64,000 bases of DNA from Oscillospiraceae bacterium (GCA_902798695.1 CADBXK010000001.1:248001-312000), one strand, 5' to 3'; positions 7,689 through 16,713 are shown, counted from the first letter of the stretch. Numbers and translations: made by a program. Notes: a model not told the origin generated them from the letters alone.

Positions 7689-9983
7689 CTATTTAAACCA
7701 TCTTCTAATCTTATAGGCACCCCAATCTGTAGTTGTATCAATCATATTTTTAATTTCGTCGCGAGGAGAAAATACAAATCTAAATCCAGTCTTAACTCCT
7801 TTACCAACCGTACCAACAACTCTTCTAATAAAACCTTTTTTTGTTGCTTCTTCCTTTTCAGATCTTTGTTTTAAAAATGCCTCTGCTCTCTTAAGACCAT
7901 ATTCAGTATTATCTTTATCTACTTGCACAAAAGCATCTTTTTTCTTTACTTCATTTGCTTCTTCTTCCATATCTTCAAAGTTATTTATAAAATTAGAGTT
8001 TTTCTCTATCTCTCCTGTCAAATCTTCAAACTTATCTTTTTCCTTTATTTCATTTGCTTCTTTTTCCATATCTTCAAAGTTATTTATAAAATTAGAGTTT
8101 TTCTCTATCTCTCCTGTCAAATCTTCAAACTCATCCACAAACTCAGATTTTTTATCTTCTTTCTTTTCTTTACTTACTTTTTCAATTTCAGCATCATCAA
8201 AACAATCTTTCCAATCATCATTATCATTCATTAGTTCATCTATTTCATTTTGTATTTTGTTAATTTCATTAAAATAATCATTATTTATCTTTTTCATTTG
8301 TTCAATATATAGCGATTTGTTCTTATCTTTACTAATTAAAGTGGCTAAATGCAATTCAGGCTGATGCATTTTAAATGTTGCCGATGCATTAACAAAAGCA
8401 TAAAATAAAAATGGAAGTTCTGTATTGTGATCTAATCCTTTAGCAAGATCAAGTATTGCTTGTCTTTCTTCAGTACTAAGACTTATTTTCATATCTTTAC
8501 TGAATCTATCTACAATATTATTAAATGGTGCATCAATATAATTTGTATTAAAAGCTGCGCCTGCTCCTAATCTAGCAATATCCACTTTACAATTTCCCAA
8601 TATGTCATTTTTTGCGTTACTAAATTCTTGCTGTTTTGACATAATAGAAACAGCTAATTTCGATACAGTTTCCTGATATCTATCAGCAAAAAACGCTCTA
8701 TTGGTCTTATATTGCCAATCTTTGCTCAGTTTACTTCCACGTACCCTAGTCAATGCTCTATTGAAAATACCTGCCATATTATCGCCAAGTTCAGAATAGT
8801 TATTAATTCCCTGCAGTCTACTTGCATTAAGCTTATCTACATATCTAACTGCATACTCTTTACTTTTTTTCTTTTCTTCTTCACTTTTTTTGTCCCATTT
8901 TGCCTTACTTACTTTATTTATTAAAAATTCATGTAAAATAGCTTCCATGTTTTTAACATCACTATCTTTCCTGCCTTCTAACAATTTATGGTCTACTCCA
9001 GGTCTAGCAAATCCCCAATCTTTAGGTGCAACCTTAGTAACAAAATCATCATCATTTATTGTATTATGAATATTTTCATAAATTGCTTTATCACTTTTTT
9101 CTGATTTAGAATATGGTATATTTCCTTTATATTCTTTCAAACCAGACCCATTAATTATATTCATACCCATTGGAGCTTCAAAAGTATACACATACAAATC
9201 ATTAGGGTTCATTTCAATTTCGCTTCCATACTTGTTTAAAGTACGTTTTCTTTCTTTATTAACATAACTATTATAATAGTCTTCATTACTAAAGTTTTTA
9301 CTATCTTTGTCTAATTCATTTAATGTTGAAGTAAAATCATTATTATACTTAACACCTAGCAAACTAGCAGTTGCTCCACCTCGACTATATCCAACTATCC
9401 AAAGCTTTACTTTACCTTGAATTTTTTTATCTTTTATATAATCATCAACGAATGCTTTAGCTTTTGTTGCAGCTGTATTAAAGCCTTCATGGTCTCCCGA
9501 CTTTCCAACTTTAGCATTACCGCCCCACTCGTTTTCATATCCGCCGCCTCTTATAACTACCGGTATAAGAGTATATTCCTCATTATTTGATTTTATCTTC
9601 TTGCTAGCAGCCAAAACACCGATACTATCAGCTGTAGTTTTCTGTTTGTAACCATCATTTTCTTGTATGTCACCAAAGCCCAACTCGCCTAGTGCCTTTT
9701 TTGCATTCTTAGCCTGATCACTATAATCTAATCTGTCTGCAAAGCCAGATAATTCTAAAGCTAACGAAGCTGTAGCAAGTGATTCATTATATTCAAACGC
9801 ACTTTTATTAAAGTAATCATCATTATAAATCAATGGCAATTTCTTAAGATTTGATGATCCTATTTGAATAGTAATAGCTTTATTGCTTCCCCCATTAGCT
9901 GAAACAACTAAACCGGGCGTTAAACAAGTTGTAACAGATAAAACTGTAGCTATCATTCTTTTAACATTTTTTAACATTCTCAT
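7689..9983 (-). CDS. Secreted class 3 lipase-like serine hydrolase with C-terminal repeats (paralogue B)
   Basis: A 764-residue exported protein paralogous to the preceding hydrolase. Residues 1-29 form a signal peptide with likely cleavage after VSA. The hydrolase core matches paralogue A, with IVGYSRGGA (Ser200), NTINDDDFVTKVAPKDWGF and RPGVDHKLLEG, which resemble the Ser, acid and His region of class 3 lipases. It then carries a lysine-rich insert, a long helical region, and two near-identical 33-residue acidic repeats (residues about 617-678), and ends with a basic tail (GFIRRVVGTVGKGVKTGFRF). Acidic repeats plus a basic tail on a secreted enzyme suggest binding to a partner, perhaps host or cell surface, but this is inference. 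The ATG is preceded by TAGGAG at 10 nt. Confidence 0.72.
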   Translation of the reverse strand: MRMLKNVKRMIATVLSVTTCLTPGLVVSANGGSNKAITIQIGSSNLKKLPLIYNDDYFNKSAFEYNESLATASLALELSGFADRLDYSDQAKNAKKALGELGFGDIQENDGYKQKTTADSIGVLAASKKIKSNNEEYTLIPVVIRGGGYENEWGGNAKVGKSGDHEGFNTAATKAKAFVDDYIKDKKIQGKVKLWIVGYSRGGATASLLGVKYNNDFTSTLNELDKDSKNFSNEDYYNSYVNKERKRTLNKYGSEIEMNPNDLYVYTFEAPMGMNIINGSGLKEYKGNIPYSKSEKSDKAIYENIHNTINDDDFVTKVAPKDWGFARPGVDHKLLEGRKDSDVKNMEAILHEFLINKVSKAKWDKKSEEEKKKSKEYAVRYVDKLNASRLQGINNYSELGDNMAGIFNRALTRVRGSKLSKDWQYKTNRAFFADRYQETVSKLAVSIMSKQQEFSNAKNDILGNCKVDIARLGAGAAFNTNYIDAPFNNIVDRFSKDMKISLSTEERQAILDLAKGLDHNTELPFLFYAFVNASATFKMHQPELHLATLISKDKNKSLYIEQMKKINNDYFNEINKIQNEIDELMNDNDDWKDCFDDAEIEKVSKEKKEDKKSEFVDEFEDLTGEIEKNSNFINNFEDMEKEANEIKEKDKFEDLTGEIEKNSNFINNFEDMEEEANEVKKKDAFVQVDKDNTEYGLKRAEAFLKQRSEKEEATKKGFIRRVVGTVGKGVKTGFRFVFSPRDEIKNMIDTTTDWGAYKIRRWFK
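7951..8131 (-). repeat. Tandem 99-bp coding repeat (two copies)
   Basis: Two copies with a 99-bp period inside hydrolase-like gene B encode 33-residue units beginning FEDLTGEIEKNSNF and ending in acidic and lysine-rich residues. The DNA copies differ at only a few positions, so the duplication is recent or kept uniform. Confidence 0.9.
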
Positions 9984-10025
9984 AAGTTTTTAACTCCTAC
10001 TATATATTTCCAGATATACTCAAAA

Positions 10026-10049
10026 GTTATTGTTGAATTCAACAATAAC
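10026..10049. repeat. 24-bp perfect palindrome upstream of hydrolase-like gene B
   Basis: Two exact 12-base half-sites (GTTATTGTTGAA and complement) centred about 55 bp before the start codon. Its place suits an operator or a 5'-UTR hairpin. I found no clear -35/-10 pair to fix the transcription start. Confidence 0.6.
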
Positions 10050-10139
10050 ATGTACAACTATATATTTTTTTTTTTAACTATATATGAATAAGTTATAAAC
10101 TTTTTGTTAAAAATTATTAATAAATGATTAACAACAAAA

Positions 10140-10166
10140 AAGTTTTTGCAATAAATGCAAAAACTT
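10140..10166 (-). terminator. Intrinsic terminator after HPr
   Basis: An 11-bp perfect stem (AAGTTTTTGCA) with a 5-nt loop, followed on the minus strand by a T tract, 33 bp after the ptsH stop. It closes the ylxM-to-ptsH gene run. Confidence 0.85.
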
Positions 10167-10199
10167 AAAAACAAAAATATTCAAGCAAAACAATTTTTA

Positions 10200-10469
10200 C
10201 TATTCTTTAAATCCATTTTCAATCAATTCTACCAGAGCATCTAAAGCTTGTCTTTCATCTACCCCATCAGCAATAATCGTTATAGGGTTACCACCTATAA
10301 TTCCCAATGACAAAACACCCAACAAACTTTTAGCATTAACTTTCCTATTATCTTTTTCAACCCAAATCGCAGATTCAAATTCATTAGCTTTTTTTATAAA
10401 AAAAGTAGCAGGTCTTGCATGTAAACCAACCTGATTTTGAACAGAAATCTCTTTAATACACATACACAC
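10200..10469 (-). CDS. ptsH: HPr family phosphocarrier protein
   Basis: An 89-residue HPr fold. GLHARPAT carries the PTS phosphorylation site His17, and NAKSLLGVLSLG carries Ser48, equivalent to the HPr kinase site Ser46. Both sites are intact, so this is HPr rather than Crh (which lacks the His). HPr passes phosphate from enzyme I to sugar permeases and, when Ser-phosphorylated, acts in carbon catabolite control. No enzyme I, permease or HPr kinase is in the window. It follows trmD at 38 bp and may be read through from that operon. The first of two in-frame ATGs is used. Confidence 0.92.
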   Translation of the reverse strand: MCMCIKEISVQNQVGLHARPATFFIKKANEFESAIWVEKDNRKVNAKSLLGVLSLGIIGGNPITIIADGVDERQALDALVELIENGFKE

Positions 10470-10507
10470 ACCTCTTATTTAATTCTCAAAAAATAAAAAC
10501 AAAAATA

Positions 10508-11200
10508 TCACTTTTTTCTCAACATATCTGGTCTTTTAAAACGCGTAACTTCAATCGATTTTTTTTCTCGCCATTCCTTTATGTTAGCATGATGACCTGA
10601 TAAAAGTACCTCCGGAACTCTTCTCCCGTGCCAAACTTCAGGCCTGGTGTATTGAGGATATTCTAATAATCCATCAAAATGACTCTCATCTTCAAAACAT
10701 TCAGAAGAAGCTAAAACACCAGGTAACATTCTTACAACCGAATCTACCAAAACCAACGCAGACAACTCACCGCCAGTTAATACATAGTCACCAATTGAAA
10801 TTTCCTCATCTACTATCTCATCAATTACACGCTGGTCTATTCCTTCATAGTGTCCACATATTAAAAACAACGATGTGTTAAGTTTAGACAACTCCAGAGC
10901 TCTACTTTGAGTAAGTGTTTTTCCTTGGGGTGAAAGATAAATAACATGCATTTTTTTGGTTGATCTTATACTACACACATATTCATAACATCTAAAAATA
11001 GGATCTGCTTGCATTAGCATTCCTCTTCCCCCACCATAAGGGGCATCATCCACGCGTCTATGCTTATCTAAAGTAAAATCACGTATATCATATGTCTTGA
11101 TTGAAACTAAACCAGCCTTTCTAGCTCTACCCAAAATACTACAATTCAAAACAGTCTCACACATATCAGGAAACAAAGTGGCAATATCAATACTAATCAT
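10508..11200 (-). CDS. trmD: tRNA (guanine-N1)-methyltransferase
   Basis: TrmD methylates G37 of tRNAs reading CNN codons, which prevents +1 frameshifting. The 230-residue protein has the SPOUT trefoil-knot motifs YGGGRGMLMQADPI, CGHYEGIDQRVID and SIGDYVLTGGELSALVLVD in the right order, followed by the C-terminal RPEVWHGRRVPEVLLSGHH segment. Its start overlaps the rimM stop by 8 bp, showing translational coupling in the S16 operon. Confidence 0.97.
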   Translation of the reverse strand: MISIDIATLFPDMCETVLNCSILGRARKAGLVSIKTYDIRDFTLDKHRRVDDAPYGGGRGMLMQADPIFRCYEYVCSIRSTKKMHVIYLSPQGKTLTQSRALELSKLNTSLFLICGHYEGIDQRVIDEIVDEEISIGDYVLTGGELSALVLVDSVVRMLPGVLASSECFEDESHFDGLLEYPQYTRPEVWHGRRVPEVLLSGHHANIKEWREKKSIEVTRFKRPDMLRKK

Positions 11201-11711
11201 AAAACAGTCCTTCTAACGGTCTAATATAAATCAGATTGTTATCCAAATCCAAATCAATTACAACATCATATATAACTGGAACTAACCGTTCAACAGCATT
11301 ATCGTCAACAACTCTATAAACATCGTTAGCACCAGGTTGCAAAACATCTACTATTTTTCCATAATAAATATTTTTATTATCGACATCATAAACACGCATG
11401 CCAATCAAATCTTGAATAAAATATCTACCTTCTGATAGCACTATATCATCTCTATGCACATAAACAATATCTCCAACTATTTTCTGCGCACATTCCATAG
11501 AATTTATATCCGAAAATTTAACTATAACCGCATTTTTAGATTTTTTTACATTCTCGATATGCCTTACAAACTTACCTTCGCAATCAAAAAACAGATGCGA
11601 CAATCCTACTATAATTGAAGAATCATCGCACCAAGGTATTATTTTAACATCACCTTTAATCCCATGTGTTCTTACTATTTTCCCAATTTCCAAAAAATTT
11701 TTTTTACTCAT
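11193..11711 (-). CDS. rimM: Ribosome maturation factor RimM
   Basis: A 172-residue protein with the N-terminal RimM beta barrel (EIGKIVRTHGIKGDVKI) and a C-terminal PRC-barrel (GMRVYDVDNKNIYYGKI to VPVIYDVVIDLDLDNNLI). It binds S19 and helps assemble the head of the 30S subunit. The Cys, Asp and Ile content varies more than in most RimM proteins, but the motif order is normal. It lies between khpA and trmD as in most bacteria. Confidence 0.94.
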   Translation of the reverse strand: MSKKNFLEIGKIVRTHGIKGDVKIIPWCDDSSIIVGLSHLFFDCEGKFVRHIENVKKSKNAVIVKFSDINSMECAQKIVGDIVYVHRDDIVLSEGRYFIQDLIGMRVYDVDNKNIYYGKIVDVLQPGANDVYRVVDDNAVERLVPVIYDVVIDLDLDNNLIYIRPLEGLFYD

Positions 11712-11760
11712 AGGTCCAACTCACATTAAACATATATTAAAAAATACCGATGCCAAAAAA

Positions 11761-11994
11761 TTAATTTATTTCAACAATAACTCTATTTCCTAATCTATTT
11801 GCTGCTGCTCTCATAACAACTCTTATTGCTTTAGCTATTCTTCCTTGCTTACCAATAACGCGTCCTTTATCTTCTGTTGCAACCTCAAGATGATATACTA
11901 TTACTCCATCTTCATTAGGATCATCAACTGTTACACTAACTGCTTCCTTATTTTCAACTAATCCCTTAGCCATCTCAATTAATAAATCTTTCAT
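11761..11994 (-). CDS. khpA: KH domain RNA-binding protein KhpA
   Basis: A 77-residue single KH domain with the RNA-binding loop GKQGRIAKAIR and the segment RVVMRAAANRLGNRV. KhpA pairs with KhpB in Firmicutes and binds many RNAs; it affects division and translation. The gene sits between rpsP and rimM, its standard place. Confidence 0.93.
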   Translation of the reverse strand: MKDLLIEMAKGLVENKEAVSVTVDDPNEDGVIVYHLEVATEDKGRVIGKQGRIAKAIRVVMRAAANRLGNRVIVEIN

Positions 11995-12013
11995 GACAAA
12001 AAACCTCCAAACA

Positions 12014-12259
12014 TTAATTTTCTATATTATTTTCTTTAAATAATCTCTTTACAGTATCTGTAGGCTTCGCACCAGTATTAACCCAATATTTTACCTTATC
12101 TGAATCCACCTTAAATATAGATGGTTTCTTTGATGGATCATAAGTTCCAATTTCCTCAATAAATCTTCCATTACGTGAATACCTAGAATCTGCAACTACA
12201 ACCCTGTAAAAAGGAGCCTTCTTTGCACCCATTCTACGCAATCTTATTTTTACAGCCAT
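12014..12259 (-). CDS. rpsP: 30S ribosomal protein S16
   Basis: An 81-residue S16 with the signature [24 protein letters not shown] at the start (family pattern seen at residues 3-26) and the [14 protein letters not shown] segment near the end. It belongs to the body of the 30S subunit. A strong ribosome site (AGGAGG) precedes the ATG. Confidence 0.97.
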   Translation of the reverse strand: MAVKIRLRRMGAKKAPFYRVVVADSRYSRNGRFIEEIGTYDPSKKPSIFKVDSDKVKYWVNTGAKPTDTVKRLFKENNIEN

Positions 12260-12321
12260 TATTTTCCTCCTATAAAATTTTTATTTAAACATAGTATAAT
12301 TTATTTTAAACAGCTTAATCA

Positions 12322-13662
12322 CTAAAACATTCCCAAGCCAGAAAACAAACGTTTTTTTCTACGCTTTCCATTTCCACCTAACTGTTTAAACATCTTTTGC
12401 ATTTGATCAAACTGCTTTAAAAGCTGATTAATATCAGTCACTGATGTTCCACTACCTGCAGCTATTCTTCTCTTTCTACGAGAATCTATTATTGACGGCT
12501 TTTCGCGTTCCTTATTAGTCATAGATAATATTATAGCTTGCATCTTAACTATTTTGCTTTCACCAGTTTCAATATCTCTATCTTTAATTTTGTTTGCTAC
12601 TCCAGGAATCATAGATACAATATCTCTTATAGAACCCAATTTTTTCATCTGATTCATTTGTTCCAACAAGTCATTCATATCGAACTTGTTCTTCTTCAAT
12701 TTCTTGGCTATTTTATCAGCATCTTTAACACTAATATTACTTTCTGCCTTTTCTATAAGAGTTAAAACATCTCCCATTCCCAATATTCTAGATGCCATCC
12801 TATCCGGTTGAAACAATTCCAAGTCTCCAAGTTTTTCTCCCATACCAACAAATTTTATTGGTTTTCCAACAACATCTAAAACTGATAAGGCTGCTCCTCC
12901 TCTGCTATCTCCATCAAGTTTTGTTAAAACAACTCCAGTTATATCAAGCTTTTTATCAAAAACCTCAGCAACATTAACTGCATCTTGACCAGTCATAGAA
13001 TCAACAACGAGCAATATCTCAGTAGGATTCACTTTATCTTTTATATTCTGCAACTCAGACATAAGTTCATCATCTATGTGCAGTCGACCGGCAGTATCTA
13101 AAATAACAATATCATGACCATAATCCTTGGCATACTTTAAAGATTCATTAGCAATAACTACAGGATTTGCATTTCCCATATCAAACACATGAGCGCCAAC
13201 TTGTTCTCCTACAATTTTCAACTGATCTATTGCAGCAGGCCTATATACGTCACAAGCGACTAAAAGTGGCCTATGTCCTTTACCAAGAAAATGCTTAGCT
13301 ATTTTAGCACAATGAGTTGTTTTACCACTTCCCTGCAATCCACACATCATAATAATACACGGTGGTTTAGACGGAAAATTAATTACACTTCCTTTACTTC
13401 CCATCAAAGAAGTAAGTTCCTCATTAACTATTTTTATTACCTGCTGCCCAGGAGTCAAACTATCAAGCACCACAGAACCAACTGCACGCTCAGTCAAGCG
13501 ATCAACAAACTTCTTAACCACCTTGTAGTTAACATCAGCTTCCAATAAAGCCAATTTAATCTCACGCATTGCAATTTTTACATCATTCTCTGTTAACTTT
13601 CCCTTTGAACGAAGCTTTTTAAAAACATTTGATAATTTTCCAGATAAACTCTCAAATAACAT
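12322..13662 (-). CDS. ffh: Signal recognition particle protein Ffh (SRP54)
   Basis: The SRP GTPase, 446 residues. The N domain is followed by the G domain with GLQGSGKTTHCAK (P-loop), DTAGRLHIDDELM and TKLDGDSRGGAALS, then the methionine-rich M domain with MNDLLEQMNQMKKLG and a basic SRP RNA-binding segment (SRRKRRIAAGSG). It binds signal sequences on ribosomes together with the SRP RNA encoded at 55.8 kb. I use the ATG after GGAGG rather than a start seven codons upstream. Only one base separates it from the ylxM stop, so the two are coupled. Confidence 0.97.
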   Translation of the reverse strand: MLFESLSGKLSNVFKKLRSKGKLTENDVKIAMREIKLALLEADVNYKVVKKFVDRLTERAVGSVVLDSLTPGQQVIKIVNEELTSLMGSKGSVINFPSKPPCIIMMCGLQGSGKTTHCAKIAKHFLGKGHRPLLVACDVYRPAAIDQLKIVGEQVGAHVFDMGNANPVVIANESLKYAKDYGHDIVILDTAGRLHIDDELMSELQNIKDKVNPTEILLVVDSMTGQDAVNVAEVFDKKLDITGVVLTKLDGDSRGGAALSVLDVVGKPIKFVGMGEKLGDLELFQPDRMASRILGMGDVLTLIEKAESNISVKDADKIAKKLKKNKFDMNDLLEQMNQMKKLGSIRDIVSMIPGVANKIKDRDIETGESKIVKMQAIILSMTNKEREKPSIIDSRRKRRIAAGSGTSVTDINQLLKQFDQMQKMFKQLGGNGKRRKKRLFSGLGMF

Positions 13663-13663
13663 C

Positions 13664-14011
13664 TTAATCCTCCGATCCTTCAATAATCTTATTCACAAGA
13701 TTACGTATTTGTGATAACTTTTCACAATCTTCAACACGCAAATCACTAAGCATATTTAAAATATCACAAGCTAAAGATCGTATTTTTTCATAAGTATGCT
13801 TCATTTTAAGTTTATCCTCAAACCCTAACAATAAAGCCTCTGTCCTCTTAACACTATCATGAATACCTTGCCGAGTAATGCCCTTAATTTCTGAAATTTC
13901 ACTCAAGGACAAGTCTTGATTATAATACATTTCAGCAAGATTATACTGAGTTTCACTCAACAAAGAACCATAATAATCCAACAACAATCCTATCTCTATA
14001 CGCTTACTCAA
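13664..14011 (-). CDS. ylxM: YlxM family helix-turn-helix protein
   Basis: A 115-residue protein with the YlxM/p13 pattern: LLLDYYGSLLSETQYNLAEM followed by a sigma-like helix-turn-helix (LSLSEISEIKGITRQGIHDSVKRTEALL). Family members are encoded with Ffh and are thought to modulate SRP assembly or GTPase activity. It is the first gene of the ffh operon, downstream of a consensus promoter. Confidence 0.93.
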   Translation of the reverse strand: MSKRIEIGLLLDYYGSLLSETQYNLAEMYYNQDLSLSEISEIKGITRQGIHDSVKRTEALLLGFEDKLKMKHTYEKIRSLACDILNMLSDLRVEDCEKLSQIRNLVNKIIEGSED

Positions 14012-14058
14012 GACAACACTACCCTTATCAAAATCAAAGTAACAAAACCCACCTATGT

Positions 14059-14087
14059 ATTATACAACCAGAAAGTAATGTTGTCAA
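14059..14087 (-). promoter_or_regulatory. Consensus promoter of the ylxM-ffh-rpsP-trmD operon
   Basis: On the minus strand TTGACA and TATAAT are perfect matches separated by 17 bp, about 48 bp from the ylxM start. The -35 box overlaps the last codons of the upstream Spo0A-like gene. Confidence 0.85.
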
Positions 14088-14899
14088 GATATTTTCTTGT
14101 CACCATCAAACTTTCTGCGCACACTAGGAAATGTCATGCTCATATCCTCAGCTATACACTTAACAAACTCAGAAACTGACGGTCTCATTTTATATACTCT
14201 ATCAGTATCTGGATAATATTTTTTCAAGCGTTCCATAGACGTATCTCTCCATACAATCTCAATAGCATGTCTCATACATCTATCAACACTAGAATATGTT
14301 GTTTTATATCTTTTGGCTAAAATCCAATATATATCTCGCGTTATGCCCAAACTAGGATCTTCAATACATAATTCTATCGCATCTACAACATACTTATATC
14401 CTGTTAAATTAAGTAACATCCCCATATTTTCTAATCTTGTAACAATTTGAAACCTAACCGATGAATACAAATGTTGTCTAAAAACAGGAAAAATTGAAGC
14501 CATCGAAAGACCTCTATATATTTTTTCAATCCAACTAATTACTAAATCATTACTATAATTATTATCATTATAATCAAAAAATTTAGACACATTATGAACT
14601 TTAAGATGTTCAACAAACCGACTAGGTTCTATTTTTACAACAGCCACAACATACGGTGAATTAAATGAACAATTATGCAATCTATATAATAAATCTACTG
14701 CCTTACCGTGTCTATCTTCTATTAGTAATACAACTATACAATTTCTATGATTAACCAAGAAGTTTCTCATTTGTTCAAATCCCATATTTCTTATTCTAGT
14801 AACAGTAGTATTTTTTAAACTGTGCAATTTACCGATTAAATCCCCATTTTTTTCAGGATTGTCCACCAAAAACAACAAATGATTTTTTTCAGAAACCAC
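14084..14899 (-). CDS. Regulator with degenerate receiver and Spo0A-type DNA-binding domain
   Basis: A 271-residue protein starting at GTG, 7 nt after a GGAGG site. Residues about 150-255 match the Spo0A C-terminal domain: GYKYVVDAIELC, ITRDIYWILAKRYKTT, SSVDRCMRHAIEIVW (recognition helix, very close to the Spo0A SRVERAIRHAIEVAW) and RPSVSEFVKCIAEDM. Residues 5-128 have the length and alternation of a response-regulator receiver, but the phospho-Asp position in VVLLIED is Ile60 and the Thr position is Val, so it should not be phosphorylated in the normal way. True Spo0A starts sporulation through phosphorylation; this one may be a constitutive or ligand-controlled derivative. It lies 62 bp after tsf and may be co-transcribed with rpsB-tsf, an odd location for a regulator. 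Confidence 0.8.
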   Translation of the reverse strand: MVSEKNHLLFLVDNPEKNGDLIGKLHSLKNTTVTRIRNMGFEQMRNFLVNHRNCIVVLLIEDRHGKAVDLLYRLHNCSFNSPYVVAVVKIEPSRFVEHLKVHNVSKFFDYNDNNYSNDLVISWIEKIYRGLSMASIFPVFRQHLYSSVRFQIVTRLENMGMLLNLTGYKYVVDAIELCIEDPSLGITRDIYWILAKRYKTTYSSVDRCMRHAIEIVWRDTSMERLKKYYPDTDRVYKMRPSVSEFVKCIAEDMSMTFPSVRRKFDGDKKIS

Positions 14900-14961
14900 A
14901 ATAATACCTCCAAAAATAAAACCACCATTAAAAAACAACAATACATTTAAACAATAATATC

Positions 14962-15867
14962 TTATTTAACCATATTAGCAATTTCTTCAGCAAAATTGTC
15001 AGAACGCTTTTCTATTCCTTCACCTTTTTCTATTCTAACAAACTCAACTATTTCTATATTTCCACCAAGATTTTTTGCTACTTCATTAGTATATTGAGTT
15101 ATTGTTAACTTATTATCTTTAACATACTGCTGATCTAACAAACAAACCTCTTTATAAAATTTATTAATCTTACCTTCAACAATTCTTGCTGCAACATTAT
15201 CAGGTTTTCCTGAATTGATAACCTGCTGTTTTAAAATTTCTTTTTCTTTTTCTAAAACTTCAGCTGGAACCTGTTCAGCATTTAGATACTGAGGACTTAC
15301 AGCAGCTACTTGCATAGCAATGTTCTTAGCATACTCATCAAATTCTGGTTTTCCATCTAAATTAGTATTAAATTTAATCATTACACCAATTGTTCCGCCA
15401 CCATGCACATAAGTAGATAAGCTACCTTCCATACGAACAAAACGACGTATTTGTATGTTTTCCCCTATAGACAACACTTTTTCTTGCAAAGCTTTTTCAA
15501 CAGTCAAATTACCATTAGATATTTCTAAAGCTTTTAATTCTTCTAAATCTTTAGGATTTTTTTCTAAAATAGTATCAGCAACAGCATTAACAAAACTTAC
15601 AAAATCACTATTTTTAGCCACAAAATCTGTTTCAGAGTTAACTTCAACAACAACTCCAACACCATTTTGAACTTTAGCAACAACAAGACCCTCTGCTGCA
15701 ACTCTACCTGCTTTTTTAGCAGCTTTTGCTATACCTTTTTCACGAAGAATCTCTATTGCTTTTTCCATATCACCATTAGCTTCGGACAAAGCATTCTTAC
15801 AATCCATCATTCCAACACCAGTTCTCTGGCGAAGTAATTGCACATCTTTTGCTGTAAATTCAGCCAT
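14962..15867 (-). CDS. tsf: Elongation factor Ts
   Basis: The nucleotide exchange factor for EF-Tu, 301 residues. The N-terminal UBA-like domain reads VQLLRQRTGVGMMDCKNAL (residues 9-27); the core has VAAEGLVVAKV, VEVNSETDFVAKN (contacts EF-Tu) and YVHGGGTIGVMIKF; the tail shows LGGNIEIVEFVRIEKGEG. It follows rpsB in the usual order. Confidence 0.97.
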   Translation of the reverse strand: MAEFTAKDVQLLRQRTGVGMMDCKNALSEANGDMEKAIEILREKGIAKAAKKAGRVAAEGLVVAKVQNGVGVVVEVNSETDFVAKNSDFVSFVNAVADTILEKNPKDLEELKALEISNGNLTVEKALQEKVLSIGENIQIRRFVRMEGSLSTYVHGGGTIGVMIKFNTNLDGKPEFDEYAKNIAMQVAAVSPQYLNAEQVPAEVLEKEKEILKQQVINSGKPDNVAARIVEGKINKFYKEVCLLDQQYVKDNKLTITQYTNEVAKNLGGNIEIVEFVRIEKGEGIEKRSDNFAEEIANMVK

Positions 15868-15909
15868 ATTAATTCCTCCAAAATTACATAATTTTTTTAA
15901 AAATATATT

Positions 15910-16686
15910 CTAATCAACATTTTCTTCTTTGTCGTTATCTTCTTGCGCTTCTTCAGCAACAACAGTCTCTGCAGATTCCTCTGCCATAACTTCTTCACCT
16001 TCAGCACCCTGTTTAGCAGCTAAAACAGCATCTGCCATAACACTAGAAATTAATTTAACTGCTCTTATAGCATCATCATTACCTGGTATAACATAATCGA
16101 TCTCATCAGGATCACAGTTAGTGTCAACTATTGCAACTATAGGAATACCTAATTTCTTTGCCTCAGCAACTGCAATTCTTTCTTTTTTAGGATCGATGAT
16201 GAACAAAGCTGCAGGTAATTTGTTCATATTTTTAATTCCACCTAAGAATTTTTCCAACTTTTCTATCTCAAGATTAAGCTTCATAACTTCCTTTTTAGGA
16301 AGAAGATCAAAAGTTCCATCTTCTTTCATTTTATTTAATTGTTCAAGACGATCTATACGAGTACGTATTGTCTTAAAGTTAGTCATCATTCCGCCCAACC
16401 AACGAGCATTAACATAATGCATATTACAACGTATTGCTTCTTCTTTGATAGATTCTCCTGCTTGTTTTTTTGTACCAACAAACAAAATCTCTCCGCCATC
16501 AGCAACTAACTTATTTACAAAATTGTATGCTTTTTCCAATTCTTTTACTGTTTTTTGCAAATCAATAATGTAAATCCCATTTCTTTCTGTAAAAATATAG
16601 CGACTCATTTTTGGGTTCCATCTTCTAGTTTGATGTCCAAAATGAACGCCTGCTTCTAACAATTGTTTCATAGATACTACTGACAT
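15910..16686 (-). CDS. rpsB: 30S ribosomal protein S2
   Basis: S2, 258 residues, with [22 protein letters not shown] at the start, [42 protein letters not shown] and the tail [21 protein letters not shown]. The last 30 residues form an acidic extension common in Clostridia. Two copies of GGAGGTATA lie ahead of the start; the nearer one is 7 nt from the ATG. A structured 5' leader precedes it. Confidence 0.97.
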   Translation of the reverse strand: MSVVSMKQLLEAGVHFGHQTRRWNPKMSRYIFTERNGIYIIDLQKTVKELEKAYNFVNKLVADGGEILFVGTKKQAGESIKEEAIRCNMHYVNARWLGGMMTNFKTIRTRIDRLEQLNKMKEDGTFDLLPKKEVMKLNLEIEKLEKFLGGIKNMNKLPAALFIIDPKKERIAVAEAKKLGIPIVAIVDTNCDPDEIDYVIPGNDDAIRAVKLISSVMADAVLAAKQGAEGEEVMAEESAETVVAEEAQEDNDKEENVD

Positions 16687-16713
16687 TTTTATACCTCCAT
16701 TTGGTTATACCTC

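Noticed and set aside
7923..8234. Repeat-containing hydrophobic frame on the plus strand
   Set aside because: The Phe- and Ile-rich product arises from reading the acidic 99-bp repeats backwards.
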